Source: Microbacterium testaceum (lineage in GTDB: Bacteria > Actinomycetota > Actinomycetes > Actinomycetales > Microbacteriaceae). Taken from it: a stretch of DNA of 54,484 nucleotides. The position numbers and the translations under genes were made by a program. The stretch covers positions 1-54,484 of the forward strand of contig NZ_LDRU01000111.1 of the NCBI RefSeq assembly GCF_001476285.1. Reading direction: 5' to 3'. Within the stretch, counting starts at the first letter, position 1. Each line of letters opens with the position of its first letter. Below the pieces are notes generated by a model, which searched no databases, was not told the DNA's origin, and was given only the letters and a program-made list of their open reading frames with translations. This document shows positions 24,081 to 31,991 of the stretch, one piece after another.

Positions 24081-25874
24081 GTGTCTGAAAAGACTCGGCG
24101 CGCACGCGCCCTGACGGTGGGAGCTGGTGTCGCCGTTGCGGCGCTCGCCCTCGCCGGCTGCACCACGACGGCAGCACCCGAAGGCGGATCCTCCGCCTCC
24201 GGCGGCACCATCACGATCGCCACGACGAACGCGTTCACCTCGTTCAACGGCGACACCCCCGAGGCCAACCTCGACACCAACGGCATGGTGGGCTACCTCA
24301 CCGGTGTCAGCGGCGGTCTGGGCCTCGGTGGCTTCCAGCGCCTCGACAAGGACTTCAGCGTCCTCGACAACACCGACTTCGGCACGTACGAGAAGGTGTC
24401 GGACGACCCGCTGACGGTGAAGTACACCATCAACGAGGGCCTGACCTGGTCGGACGGCCAGCCCATCAACGCCGATGACATGCTCGTCAACTGGGCCATC
24501 AACTCGGGCTACTACGACGACGCGAAGCTCGACGAGAGCGGCGCCGTCACCAACGGTGGCACGCAGTACTTCACCCTCGCCGGCAGCACCGCGGGCCTCG
24601 ACACCACCGCGTTCCCCGAGATCAGCGACGACAACATGTCGATGACGCTGACCTACTCGAAGCCCTTCGTGGACTGGGAGCTCGTCAACCCGATCGGCAA
24701 GCCGGCCCACGTGCTCGCCGAGAAGGCCGGTGTCTCCGAGGAAGACTTCATCAAGCTCCTCAAGGACACCCCCAAGGGCAACCCGGAGGCGCCCGTCGCC
24801 CCCAATGCGACGCTCAAGGCCGCGGCCGACTTCTGGAACACGGGTTACGACGTCACGGCCATGCCGACCGACGCCAGCCTCCTGGTCGCGAGCGGTCCGT
24901 TCATCGTGACCGACTTCACCCCTGAGCAGAGCATCACGCTGGGCAAGAACCCCAACTACAAGGGCAAGATGTCGCCCTCGTACGACCAGCTGATCATCCG
25001 CTTCATCGGTGACGCCAACGCGCAGGTCACCGCCCTTCAGAACGGCGAGGTCCAGGCCATCCAGCCGCAGCCCTCCGCCGACACGCTCACCGCGCTCGAG
25101 AACGCCAACGCGAAGGTCCACGCCGGCAGCCAGCTGTCGTACGACCACGTCGACCTGAGCTTCGGCGGCGTGTTCGCCGACGCCAACGTCCGCGAGGCGT
25201 TCCTGAAGACCATCCCGCGTCAGCAGATCCTCGACTCGATCATCAAGCCGATCAACCCGGATGCCGAGGTCCTGAACTCGCAGATCTTCCTGCCCACGGA
25301 CGGCGACAAGTACACCACCGCGGTCGCCGCGAGCGGGTACGACAAGTTCACCGAGCCCGACATCGAGGGCGCCAAGGCGCTGCTGAACGGTGCGACCCCG
25401 ACGGTCCGCATCCTCTACAACACCAACAACCCCAACCGTGTCGACAGCTTCCGCGCCATTCAGCAGTCGGCGCAGCAGGCGGGCTTCAACATCGTCGACG
25501 CCGGTTCGCCCGACTGGAGCAAGCTCCTCGGCAGCGGCAGCTACGACGTGTCGATCTTCGGCTGGATCTCGCCCGGTGCCGGTAACGCGGCTCTCCCGCA
25601 GATCTTCAAGACCGGCGGCGGCGGAAACTACAACAACTACAGCAACGCCACCGTCGACACCCTCGTCGACGAGAGCCAGGTGACCACCGACACCACCAAG
25701 CTCGACGACATCAAGGTGAAGATCGACGCCGAAACGGCCAAGGACTACTACGGTCTGCCGCTGTTCCAGCTCCCCGGTCTCTTCGCCGACAACGGTTCCA
25801 TCCAGGGCGTCGACTACTTCGGCGGCCAGACGGGCATCGTGTGGAACGCGCAGGAGTGGACGCTGGCGGGTTGA
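24081..25874 (+). CDS. Family 5 peptide-binding lipoprotein of the Opp/Dpp transporter
   Basis: A 597-residue extracytoplasmic binding protein. The signal ends in the lipobox LALAGC with Cys27. The core has the SBP_5 pattern (SDGQPINADDMLVNW near residue 130) and ends PLFQLPGLFADNGSIQGVDY. GTG 24081 is fixed by GGAGG 4 bases upstream. It heads the transporter genes. A strong hairpin between it and the permease probably lets the binding protein be made in excess. It is paralogous to the gene at 21302. Peptide or related oligomer uptake is the family role. Confidence 0.94.
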   Translation: MSEKTRRARALTVGAGVAVAALALAGCTTTAAPEGGSSASGGTITIATTNAFTSFNGDTPEANLDTNGMVGYLTGVSGGLGLGGFQRLDKDFSVLDNTDFGTYEKVSDDPLTVKYTINEGLTWSDGQPINADDMLVNWAINSGYYDDAKLDESGAVTNGGTQYFTLAGSTAGLDTTAFPEISDDNMSMTLTYSKPFVDWELVNPIGKPAHVLAEKAGVSEEDFIKLLKDTPKGNPEAPVAPNATLKAAADFWNTGYDVTAMPTDASLLVASGPFIVTDFTPEQSITLGKNPNYKGKMSPSYDQLIIRFIGDANAQVTALQNGEVQAIQPQPSADTLTALENANAKVHAGSQLSYDHVDLSFGGVFADANVREAFLKTIPRQQILDSIIKPINPDAEVLNSQIFLPTDGDKYTTAVAASGYDKFTEPDIEGAKALLNGATPTVRILYNTNNPNRVDSFRAIQQSAQQAGFNIVDAGSPDWSKLLGSGSYDVSIFGWISPGAGNAALPQIFKTGGGGNYNNYSNATVDTLVDESQVTTDTTKLDDIKVKIDAETAKDYYGLPLFQLPGLFADNGSIQGVDYFGGQTGIVWNAQEWTLAG

Positions 25875-25892
25875 TAACCCGTTGATCCCTCG

Positions 25893-25926
25893 CGAGGCGC
25901 CGGAGTCGCCCGACTCCGGCGCCTCG
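25893..25926 (+). terminator. Attenuating hairpin between binding protein and permease
   Basis: Arms of 14-16 bp (GAGGCGCCGGAGTC and its exact complement) with a tiny loop are followed by GTTTCG. It sits 19 bases after the SBP stop and is probably a partial terminator that lowers permease expression. Confidence 0.75.
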
Positions 25927-26026
25927 TTTCGCGTGTGCGCGTGCGCCGAACCCGGACCGCTCGCGACTATCCTTTCCTGGGCACCTACAGGTGCCTTTCC
26001 ACCCGATCGAAAGAAGTCCTCCCGCG

Positions 26027-27571
26027 ATGGTCGGATTCATCCTCAGGCGCATCGCCGTCTCGATCCTGGTTCTGCTCGCAGCATCGTTCATCATGTACGT
26101 GCTGGCCGCCAACTCCGGCGACCCCCTGCAGGACCTGCGCGACAGCTCCGCCGCCAACCGTGACCAGCTCATCGCCGCCCGTGTCGCGGCGCTCGACCTG
26201 AACGTCCCGGTGCCCCTGCGTTACTTCCTCTGGCTCGGCGGTGCCGCCGGCTGCCTCGTTCCATTCACCGGTGCCTGCAACCTCGGCCTCACCGTCTCGA
26301 ACGCGGCCGTCCTCGACATCCTCCCGACCGCCATCGGCTCGACTCTCCAGCTCGTGACGGCGTCGTTCGTGCTGGCCATCGTGCTCGGCATCGTGGTCGG
26401 CGTGGTCTCGGCCCTGCGCCAGTACAGCGGATTCGACTTCGGCATCACGCTGCTCAGCTTCTTCCTCTTCTCGCTGCCGTCGTTCCTCGTCGCCGTCCTC
26501 CTCAAGGAGTTCATGGCGCTCGGGTTCAACAGCTTCCTCGAGTCGGCCACGTCCATCCCGATCTGGCTGATCGTCCTGCTGGCCGTGATCACCGCCATCA
26601 TCTGGCAGGCCATGATCGGCGGCGACGTCCGTCGTCGCGTGATCGTCGCTGCGGTCTCGGGTCTCGCGACCATCGCCCTGCTGGTGTACTTCAACGTCAC
26701 CGACTGGTTCCGCAACCCGGGTCTCGGGCCCGTCGGGCTCCTCCTGCTGATCGCCGGGATCGTGGTGATCACGACCGCTCTGATCGCGGGTCTGCAGAAC
26801 CGCCGCGCTCTCATCGTCGCCGCGCTGAACGGCGCGATCGCGTACGCGTGCTACTACGCGCTGCAGGGACTCTTCGACATCTCGACGTTCAACACGATCA
26901 TCATCCTGGGTGTCGTCGCGGTCGCCGTCGGTGTGATCTCGGGCTACGTCCTGGGTGCGCCCGATCGCGGTATGGCCGCGCGCATCGGCGCCCTGGTGGC
27001 CTTCCTCTCCGGCGCCCTCGTCGTCCTCGACCGCTACATGCAGTCGTGGCCGCAGTACGTCAACAACCCCCGCATCAACGGGCGTCCGATCGCGACGGTC
27101 GGTGCGAGCACGCCGGGGTTCACCGGTGACATGTGGATCACCGGCATCGACACGTTCACCCACCTCCTGCTGCCGACGGTGTCGTTGCTGCTCATCTCCT
27201 TCGCGGGATACACGCGGTACGCGCGCGCCGGCATGCTCGAAGTGATGAACCAGGACTACATCCGCACGGCGCGTGCGAAGGGCCTCCCCGAGCGCACCGT
27301 CATCCTGCGCCACGGACTGCGCAACATGCTGATCCCGATCGTGACGCTCGTCGCGACCGACATCGGTGCGCTCCTCGGTGGTGCCGTCATCACGGAGCGG
27401 GTCTTCGCGATCTCGGGAATGGGGGCGCTGTTCGTCACGTCCATCCAGCGCGTCGACGTCAACCCGGTGATGGGCTACTTCATCGTCATCGCGATCACCG
27501 CGATCGTCTTCAACTTCCTGGCTGATCTCGCCTACGCCACGCTCGACCCGCGCGTGCGAGTGGTCGCATGA
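26027..27571 (+). CDS. Opp/Dpp-type ABC permease (DppB-like), enlarged
   Basis: A 514-residue inner-membrane permease. The N-terminus (MVGFILRRIAVSILVLLAASFIMYV) and C-terminal BPD_transp_1 region (RYARAGMLEVMNQDYIRTARAKGLPERTV is the EAA loop, then RNMLIPIVTLVATDIGALLGGAVITE) are typical of DppB/OppB. About 180 residues more than the usual 310-340 are present, as a run of extra hydrophobic helices between about residues 180 and 345, splitting the permease core. ATG 26027 is chosen because upstream codons look non-coding; GAAAGAAG serves as ribosome binding site. It pairs with the permease at 27603. Confidence 0.93.
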   Translation: MVGFILRRIAVSILVLLAASFIMYVLAANSGDPLQDLRDSSAANRDQLIAARVAALDLNVPVPLRYFLWLGGAAGCLVPFTGACNLGLTVSNAAVLDILPTAIGSTLQLVTASFVLAIVLGIVVGVVSALRQYSGFDFGITLLSFFLFSLPSFLVAVLLKEFMALGFNSFLESATSIPIWLIVLLAVITAIIWQAMIGGDVRRRVIVAAVSGLATIALLVYFNVTDWFRNPGLGPVGLLLLIAGIVVITTALIAGLQNRRALIVAALNGAIAYACYYALQGLFDISTFNTIIILGVVAVAVGVISGYVLGAPDRGMAARIGALVAFLSGALVVLDRYMQSWPQYVNNPRINGRPIATVGASTPGFTGDMWITGIDTFTHLLLPTVSLLLISFAGYTRYARAGMLEVMNQDYIRTARAKGLPERTVILRHGLRNMLIPIVTLVATDIGALLGGAVITERVFAISGMGALFVTSIQRVDVNPVMGYFIVIAITAIVFNFLADLAYATLDPRVRVVA

Positions 27572-27602
27572 TCGCCGTCATCCGAATCCCGGAGGTCCTC
27601 CG

Positions 27603-28652
27603 ATGACCCAGATGCTTCCCGAGCCGGCCAACGTCGACGCTCCGCCGCCCGCGGACGAGCGCAACACGGTCGGGGTGAGCCAGGGACGGCTCATCCTCCG
27701 GCGCTTCCTCTCCAACAAGGTCGCCGTCGTGTCCGGCATCCTGTTCATCCTCGTCGCCGTCTTCTCGGTCTCGGCGATCGGTGTCGGCCCGATCCCCGGG
27801 TGGTGGAAGTACGACTACACCACCCTCAACCCGCAGAACGACGGCGGGGCACCGACGCTGTCGATCTGGCCCTTCGCGGTCGGCGAGCACCCGTTCGGTC
27901 AGGACCGCATCGGCATCGACTACTTCGCGATGACGATGCGCGGCATCCAGAACTCGATCCTCGTGATGATCGTGATCAGCTTCGTGGGCACGGCCGTCGG
28001 TACCGTCATCGGTGCTCTCGCCGGGTACTACCGCGGCTGGGTGGACTCGGTCCTCATGCGCATCACCGACGTGTTCATCGTCATCCCGATCATCGTGATC
28101 GGTGCCGTCGTCGGTCGCGCGACCGGTGGTCTCGGCGTGATCCCGCTGGCCTTCTTCCTCGCGATGATCTCGTGGACAACGATCGCGCGCCTCGTCCGCG
28201 CCGAGTTCCTGTCGCTCCGCGAGCGTGAGTTCGTCGAGGCGGCTCGTGTTGCGGGGGCGAGTGATGCGCGCATCATCTTCAAGCACATCCTGCCCAACGC
28301 CATCGGCGTGGTCATCGTCGCGGCGACGCTACTGGCGGCATCCGCGATCCTCCTCGAGACGGCCCTGAGCTACCTGCAGCTCGGTGTGCGTCCGCCGGAC
28401 GTCTCGCTCGGTCTGATCATCTCCGACAACCAGTCGGCGTTCCAGACCCGCCCGTGGCTCTTCTGGTGGCCCGCTGTCTTCATCGTGCTGCTCGCGGTCC
28501 TCGTGAACTTCGTCGGTGACGGTCTGCGCGACGCCTTCGACCCGCGTCAGAAGCGCTTCTCGCTGCGCCGCACGAAGGAGCAGCCGGCGTCGTCGACGAC
28601 GGCCCCGGCGAGCACGCAGGCGCGGGTGCACCCGGAGACGCCGTCGTCATGA
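27603..28652 (+). CDS. Opp/Dpp-type ABC permease (DppC-like)
   Basis: A 349-residue inner-membrane permease. The N-terminal cytosolic segment and first helix (NKVAVVSGILFILVAVFSV) are OppC_N-like. The EAA loop is FVEAARVAGASDARIIFKHILPNAIGVV, and the end carries GDGLRDAFDPRQK, a DppC hallmark. The ribosome binding site GGAGG precedes ATG 27603 closely. It forms the membrane channel with the enlarged DppB-like protein. The Ser/Thr/Ala-rich last 30 residues are probably a disordered cytosolic tail. Confidence 0.95.
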   Translation: MTQMLPEPANVDAPPPADERNTVGVSQGRLILRRFLSNKVAVVSGILFILVAVFSVSAIGVGPIPGWWKYDYTTLNPQNDGGAPTLSIWPFAVGEHPFGQDRIGIDYFAMTMRGIQNSILVMIVISFVGTAVGTVIGALAGYYRGWVDSVLMRITDVFIVIPIIVIGAVVGRATGGLGVIPLAFFLAMISWTTIARLVRAEFLSLREREFVEAARVAGASDARIIFKHILPNAIGVVIVAATLLAASAILLETALSYLQLGVRPPDVSLGLIISDNQSAFQTRPWLFWWPAVFIVLLAVLVNFVGDGLRDAFDPRQKRFSLRRTKEQPASSTTAPASTQARVHPETPSS

Positions 28653-28672
28653 CGACCGTCTCTCGGCGGGTG

Positions 28673-29275
28673 TCAGGCCAGTGCGACGGCCAGCACCATT
28701 CCGGCGACACCCGCGATCAGCAGCAGCAGGTTGTCGACGCGCGGGCTGACCGCCACGGGAACCGACTCGGCGATGCCGGCCTCCACGCGGCCGGCATCGC
28801 GGAGGGCATGCCAGCGCGAGCGAACGAGTTCGGCCGCGTTACCGGAGTCCGTCCCGGGCAGCTCGCCCGGCCGGGTGTTCGGCGCCGTCACACCCTCGCT
28901 ACGCCGGTGGGCGCGCATCGCGCGCAGCGATCCGGTCGCGCCCGGGGCCGGTGCGGCGGTGACACCGATGCGTCGTCCCGGAGTGTGCAACTGCAGGGCG
29001 TAGCGGGTGTCGACGTGGATGAGCGCAGCCCACGGCACGCGGTATCGCAGGGCGATGTTGTCGACCTGCACGGCCTCGTCGTCGACGGAGATCGAGGGCG
29101 ACCAGAGCACGGCGGTCACGACGGCCGCCGCGCCGAGGCCTCCGACGATCACGAGCGCGGGCGCGTCCGAGGCGCCGGGCACCACCAGCAGGCCGATCGC
29201 GACCACGGCGATGATCGCCCACGCGATGACGCACAGGATGCGGGTGAACGTCGAACGGAACGTCTGGCGTGGCAT
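28673..29275 (-). CDS. Membrane protein with PH-like domain, antisense inside the Opp operon
   Basis: A 200-residue protein with two N-terminal transmembrane helices (CVIAWAIIAVVAIGLLVVPG and a second near residue 45), a bacterial PH-like beta domain (ISVDDEAVQVDNIALRYRVP, WAALIHVDTRYALQLHTP) and a C-terminal helix (NLLLLIAGVAGMVLAVALA). It lies on the opposite strand between the DppC-like permease and the fused ATPase, occupying almost the whole gap. A transcript from it would be antisense to the operon message. Start ATG 29275 has GGAGG immediately upstream, an unusually short spacing. Function unknown. Confidence 0.8.
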   Translation of the reverse strand: MPRQTFRSTFTRILCVIAWAIIAVVAIGLLVVPGASDAPALVIVGGLGAAAVVTAVLWSPSISVDDEAVQVDNIALRYRVPWAALIHVDTRYALQLHTPGRRIGVTAAPAPGATGSLRAMRAHRRSEGVTAPNTRPGELPGTDSGNAAELVRSRWHALRDAGRVEAGIAESVPVAVSPRVDNLLLLIAGVAGMVLAVALA

Positions 29276-29337
29276 CCTCCGATTCTTTCATTTTCCGATC
29301 ACTCACTCCCGCTGAGCGGGACCGAGAGGACAGTCTC

Positions 29338-31092
29338 ATGAGCACGACCGAGACGGCGGGCGTCCCCGCCCTCCAGATGACCGACCTCAGCGTCGACTTC
29401 GCGGTCGACGACGTCTGGGTTCCGGCCGCGAAGAACCTCAACTACTCGATCGCGCGCGGTCAGGTGGTCGCCGTCGTCGGCGAGTCGGGTTCGGGAAAGA
29501 GCGTGAGCTCGATGGCCGTGCTCGACCTGCTTCCCAAGAACAGCCGGGTCACCGGAAGCATCAAGGTGAACGGTCGCGAGATCACCGACCTGTCGGGTCG
29601 ACAGATGCGTGAGCTGCGCGGTCCCGAGGTCGCCGCCATCTTCCAGGAGCCGATGACGGCGCTCAACCCGGTGCTGACCGTGGGGTCGCAGATCATCGAG
29701 GCTCTGCGCGCGCACACCCCCATCGCTCCGTCCGCGGCCAAGGCCCGTGCTCTCGAGCTGCTGGGCATGGTCGGCCTGCCCGACCCGGCCAAGGCGTTCG
29801 CGTCGTACCCGCACCAGCTCTCGGGCGGTCAGCGCCAGCGCGCGATGATCGCGCAGTCGATCAGCCTCGAGCCCGCCCTGCTCATCGCCGACGAGCCGAC
29901 GACCGCGCTCGACGTCACGGTCCAGGCCGAGATCCTCGACCTCATCCGCGACCTGCGTGACCGCCTCGACTCGGCCGTTCTGCTCATCACCCACGACATG
30001 GGTGTCGTCGCCGACCTCGCCGACTGGATCGTCGTGATGAAGTCGGGCGAGATCGTCGAGCAGGGTCCTGCCGCGGTCGTGCTCGGCGACCCGCAGGACG
30101 ACTACACGAAGGAACTGCTCGCGTCGGTCCCGCGCCTCGGCGAGACGCTTGAGGGCGAGGCGACGGTCGACATCGTCGAGGCCCTCGCCGCCGCGGTGGC
30201 CGAAGGTCCCGCGCACACCGAGGAGATCTCGCTCGCCGCCGCGGCGCCTGTCATCGCCCACCCCGTGCTCGAGCTCGAGCACGTGTCGATCGAGTACGGC
30301 AAGAAGGGCCGTGTCGCCGCGTTCCGCGCGGTCGACGACGTGACCCTCGGGATCGCCGAGGGCGAGATCGTCGGTCTGGTCGGCGAGTCGGGCTCGGGAA
30401 AGTCGACGATCGGTCGTGCCGCGATCGGGCTGCAGCCGATCGCCGACGGCCGTCTCGTGGTCGACGGCGTCGACATCTCGAGCGGCTCGCGCAAGCTCAT
30501 CAAGTCGCTGCGTCGTCGCGTCGGCATCGTGTTCCAGGACCCGTCGTCGTCGCTGAACCCGCGCCTCCCGATCGGCGAGTCGATCGGCGAACCGCTCTTC
30601 CTCGCCGGTGAGGCGAAGGGCGCCGAGCTCGACGCCCGCGTCGAGAAGCTCCTCGACGAGGTGCGTCTTCCGCGCAGCTACCGCAACCGCTACCCGCACG
30701 AACTGTCCGGTGGTCAGAAGCAGCGCGTCGGCATCGCGCGCGCCCTGTCGCTTCAGCCGCGCCTCCTCGTCGCCGATGAGCCCACGAGCGCCCTCGACGT
30801 GTCGGTGCAGGCGCGCGTGCTCGAGCTGCTCAGCGAACTGCAGAAGGAGCACCGTTTCGCGTGCCTCTTCATCAGCCACGACCTCGCCGTGGTCGACGCG
30901 ATGGCCGATCGGATCGTCGTGCTCAACCGCGGAAAGATCGCGGAGCAGGGCACGCGTGACGAGATCCTGCGCGCTCCGAAGGAGCCGTACACGCAGCGTC
31001 TCATCGCGGCGATCCCGGTGCCCGACGTCGAGGTCCAGGCCGCTCGTCGCGAACTCCGTCACGAGCTGCTGAAGGACACACCGGCATCCTGA
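29338..31092 (+). CDS. Fused double ABC ATPase of the Opp/Dpp transporter (DppD-DppF)
   Basis: A 584-residue cytosolic protein holding two complete ATPase domains. Domain 1 has Walker A GESGSGKS near residue 45, signature LSGGQRQR and Walker B LLIADEPTTALD. Domain 2, from about residue 310, has GESGSGKST, LSGGQKQR and LLVADEPTSALD. This replaces the separate DppD and DppF subunits. AGAGGA lies 7 bases before ATG 29338. It completes the transporter although a divergent gene separates it from the permeases. A strong terminator follows. Confidence 0.95.
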   Translation: MSTTETAGVPALQMTDLSVDFAVDDVWVPAAKNLNYSIARGQVVAVVGESGSGKSVSSMAVLDLLPKNSRVTGSIKVNGREITDLSGRQMRELRGPEVAAIFQEPMTALNPVLTVGSQIIEALRAHTPIAPSAAKARALELLGMVGLPDPAKAFASYPHQLSGGQRQRAMIAQSISLEPALLIADEPTTALDVTVQAEILDLIRDLRDRLDSAVLLITHDMGVVADLADWIVVMKSGEIVEQGPAAVVLGDPQDDYTKELLASVPRLGETLEGEATVDIVEALAAAVAEGPAHTEEISLAAAAPVIAHPVLELEHVSIEYGKKGRVAAFRAVDDVTLGIAEGEIVGLVGESGSGKSTIGRAAIGLQPIADGRLVVDGVDISSGSRKLIKSLRRRVGIVFQDPSSSLNPRLPIGESIGEPLFLAGEAKGAELDARVEKLLDEVRLPRSYRNRYPHELSGGQKQRVGIARALSLQPRLLVADEPTSALDVSVQARVLELLSELQKEHRFACLFISHDLAVVDAMADRIVVLNRGKIAEQGTRDEILRAPKEPYTQRLIAAIPVPDVEVQAARRELRHELLKDTPAS

Positions 31093-31102
31093 CATCAGCA
31101 AG

Positions 31103-31142
31103 GCAGAGGGGCGGGCTTCCCGGGGGAGGCTCGCCCCTCTGC
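31103..31142 (+). terminator. Terminator of the Opp operon
   Basis: Exact 11-bp arms (GCAGAGGGGCG and CGCCCCTCTGC) flank an 18-base loop, starting 11 bases after the ATPase stop. Confidence 0.85.
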
Positions 31143-31263
31143 TGCGTTCGGAAGATCGAACATGAGAAGTCGGCGACGGAATCGGGTTCGGGTGACGTGT
31201 CGATCCTGCTCTCGTGACGGGGCAGGGCAGCGCACGCCTGCTGCACGCGTCCCACTCGCCGCG

Positions 31264-31307
31264 CATGAACAAAGGATGAGGGCTCTCTCATGAACCTTGG
31301 CTGAGGG
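31264..31307. promoter_or_regulatory. Two direct-repeat boxes, OmpR/PhoP-like, before the secreted-protein gene
   Basis: CATGA-N6-GATGA (31264-31279) and CATGA-N6-GCTGA (31289-31304) lie 25 bases apart, each followed by GGG. On the other strand they read TCATC-N6-TCATG and TCAGC-N6-TCATG. An 11-base repeat period is typical of OmpR/PhoB-family response regulators. The regulator identity is inference. Confidence 0.45.
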
Positions 31308-31351
31308 GGCGGTTCGGAGAAACGTGGACGTCCTACTAAAGGAGGCGCGAC

Positions 31352-31843
31352 ATGAAGTCGAAGAAACGAATCCTGACCTCGGTCATCGCAGCGGCAGCGG
31401 CGGGCCTGCTGGGATCGACGCTCGTGGCAGCACCGGCCAGCGCGGCCGGCGAACTCGCGACGGCGAACATCGGGTCGCAGTCCGCCGTCACGATCTCCAA
31501 CACCTGGAGCGACGTGAACGGCGATCCGTTCGTGTTGACCGTGACGGGCAACTTCAGTGGACACACGGCGAACGGCGCGGTGCTCGACAGCATCCAGCTC
31601 TGCTACTCCGGCCCCGCCAACTCCGCCATCCTGGTGTCGCCGTACACGCGGAACGCCGAAGGCAACACGTGGGACAGCGGAGCGGCGCGCCAGATGATCA
31701 AGGGTGCGGACACGCCCGCACCTTGCATCTCGTACACGGTGGGGAAGTACTACGAGGCGGGTTCGGATGACGTGGTCCGAGTAGCAAGTCGAATCACCGG
31801 CTCGACGAGCAAGCTCGAGACCGTCGCCGCGTTCTACCGCTGA
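31352..31843 (+). CDS. Small secreted protein of unknown function
   Basis: A 163-residue protein with a Sec signal peptide (basic MKSKKR, hydrophobic core, cleavage after PASA, about residue 31). The mature part of about 130 residues is beta-rich, without charge clusters, and has two cysteines (QLCYSG and APCISY) likely joined outside the cell. A near-ideal ribosome binding site, AAAGGAGG, lies 6 bases upstream of ATG 31352, so expression may be high. It is monocistronic, with direct-repeat boxes upstream and its own terminator. I do not recognise the family. Confidence 0.85.
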   Translation: MKSKKRILTSVIAAAAAGLLGSTLVAAPASAAGELATANIGSQSAVTISNTWSDVNGDPFVLTVTGNFSGHTANGAVLDSIQLCYSGPANSAILVSPYTRNAEGNTWDSGAARQMIKGADTPAPCISYTVGKYYEAGSDDVVRVASRITGSTSKLETVAAFYR

Positions 31844-31867
31844 TCGCATACGCGTCAAGCGCGATCG

Positions 31868-31901
31868 AAAGGGCGGGATTCCTCCGGGAGTTCCGCCCTT
31901 T
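31868..31901 (+). terminator. Terminator of the secreted-protein gene
   Basis: Arms AAAGGGCGG and CCGCCCTTT with a 16-base loop begin 24 bases after the stop codon. Confidence 0.75.
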
Positions 31902-31935
31902 CTGCTGGCTGCCAGGGAAAGTTGCGGCCGCCCGG

Positions 31936-31941
31936 TAGGAT
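31936..31941 (+). promoter_or_regulatory. -10 box TAGGAT of typA
   Basis: TAGGAT lies 50 bases before the typA ATG, giving a leader of about 45 nt. GGAG (31981-31984) is 7 bases before the start. No clear -35 box. Confidence 0.45.
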
Positions 31942-31991
31942 GGGAGGGCTCAATTCTGGGCGACACCCCGAAATCTTCCTGGAGACCCTCC

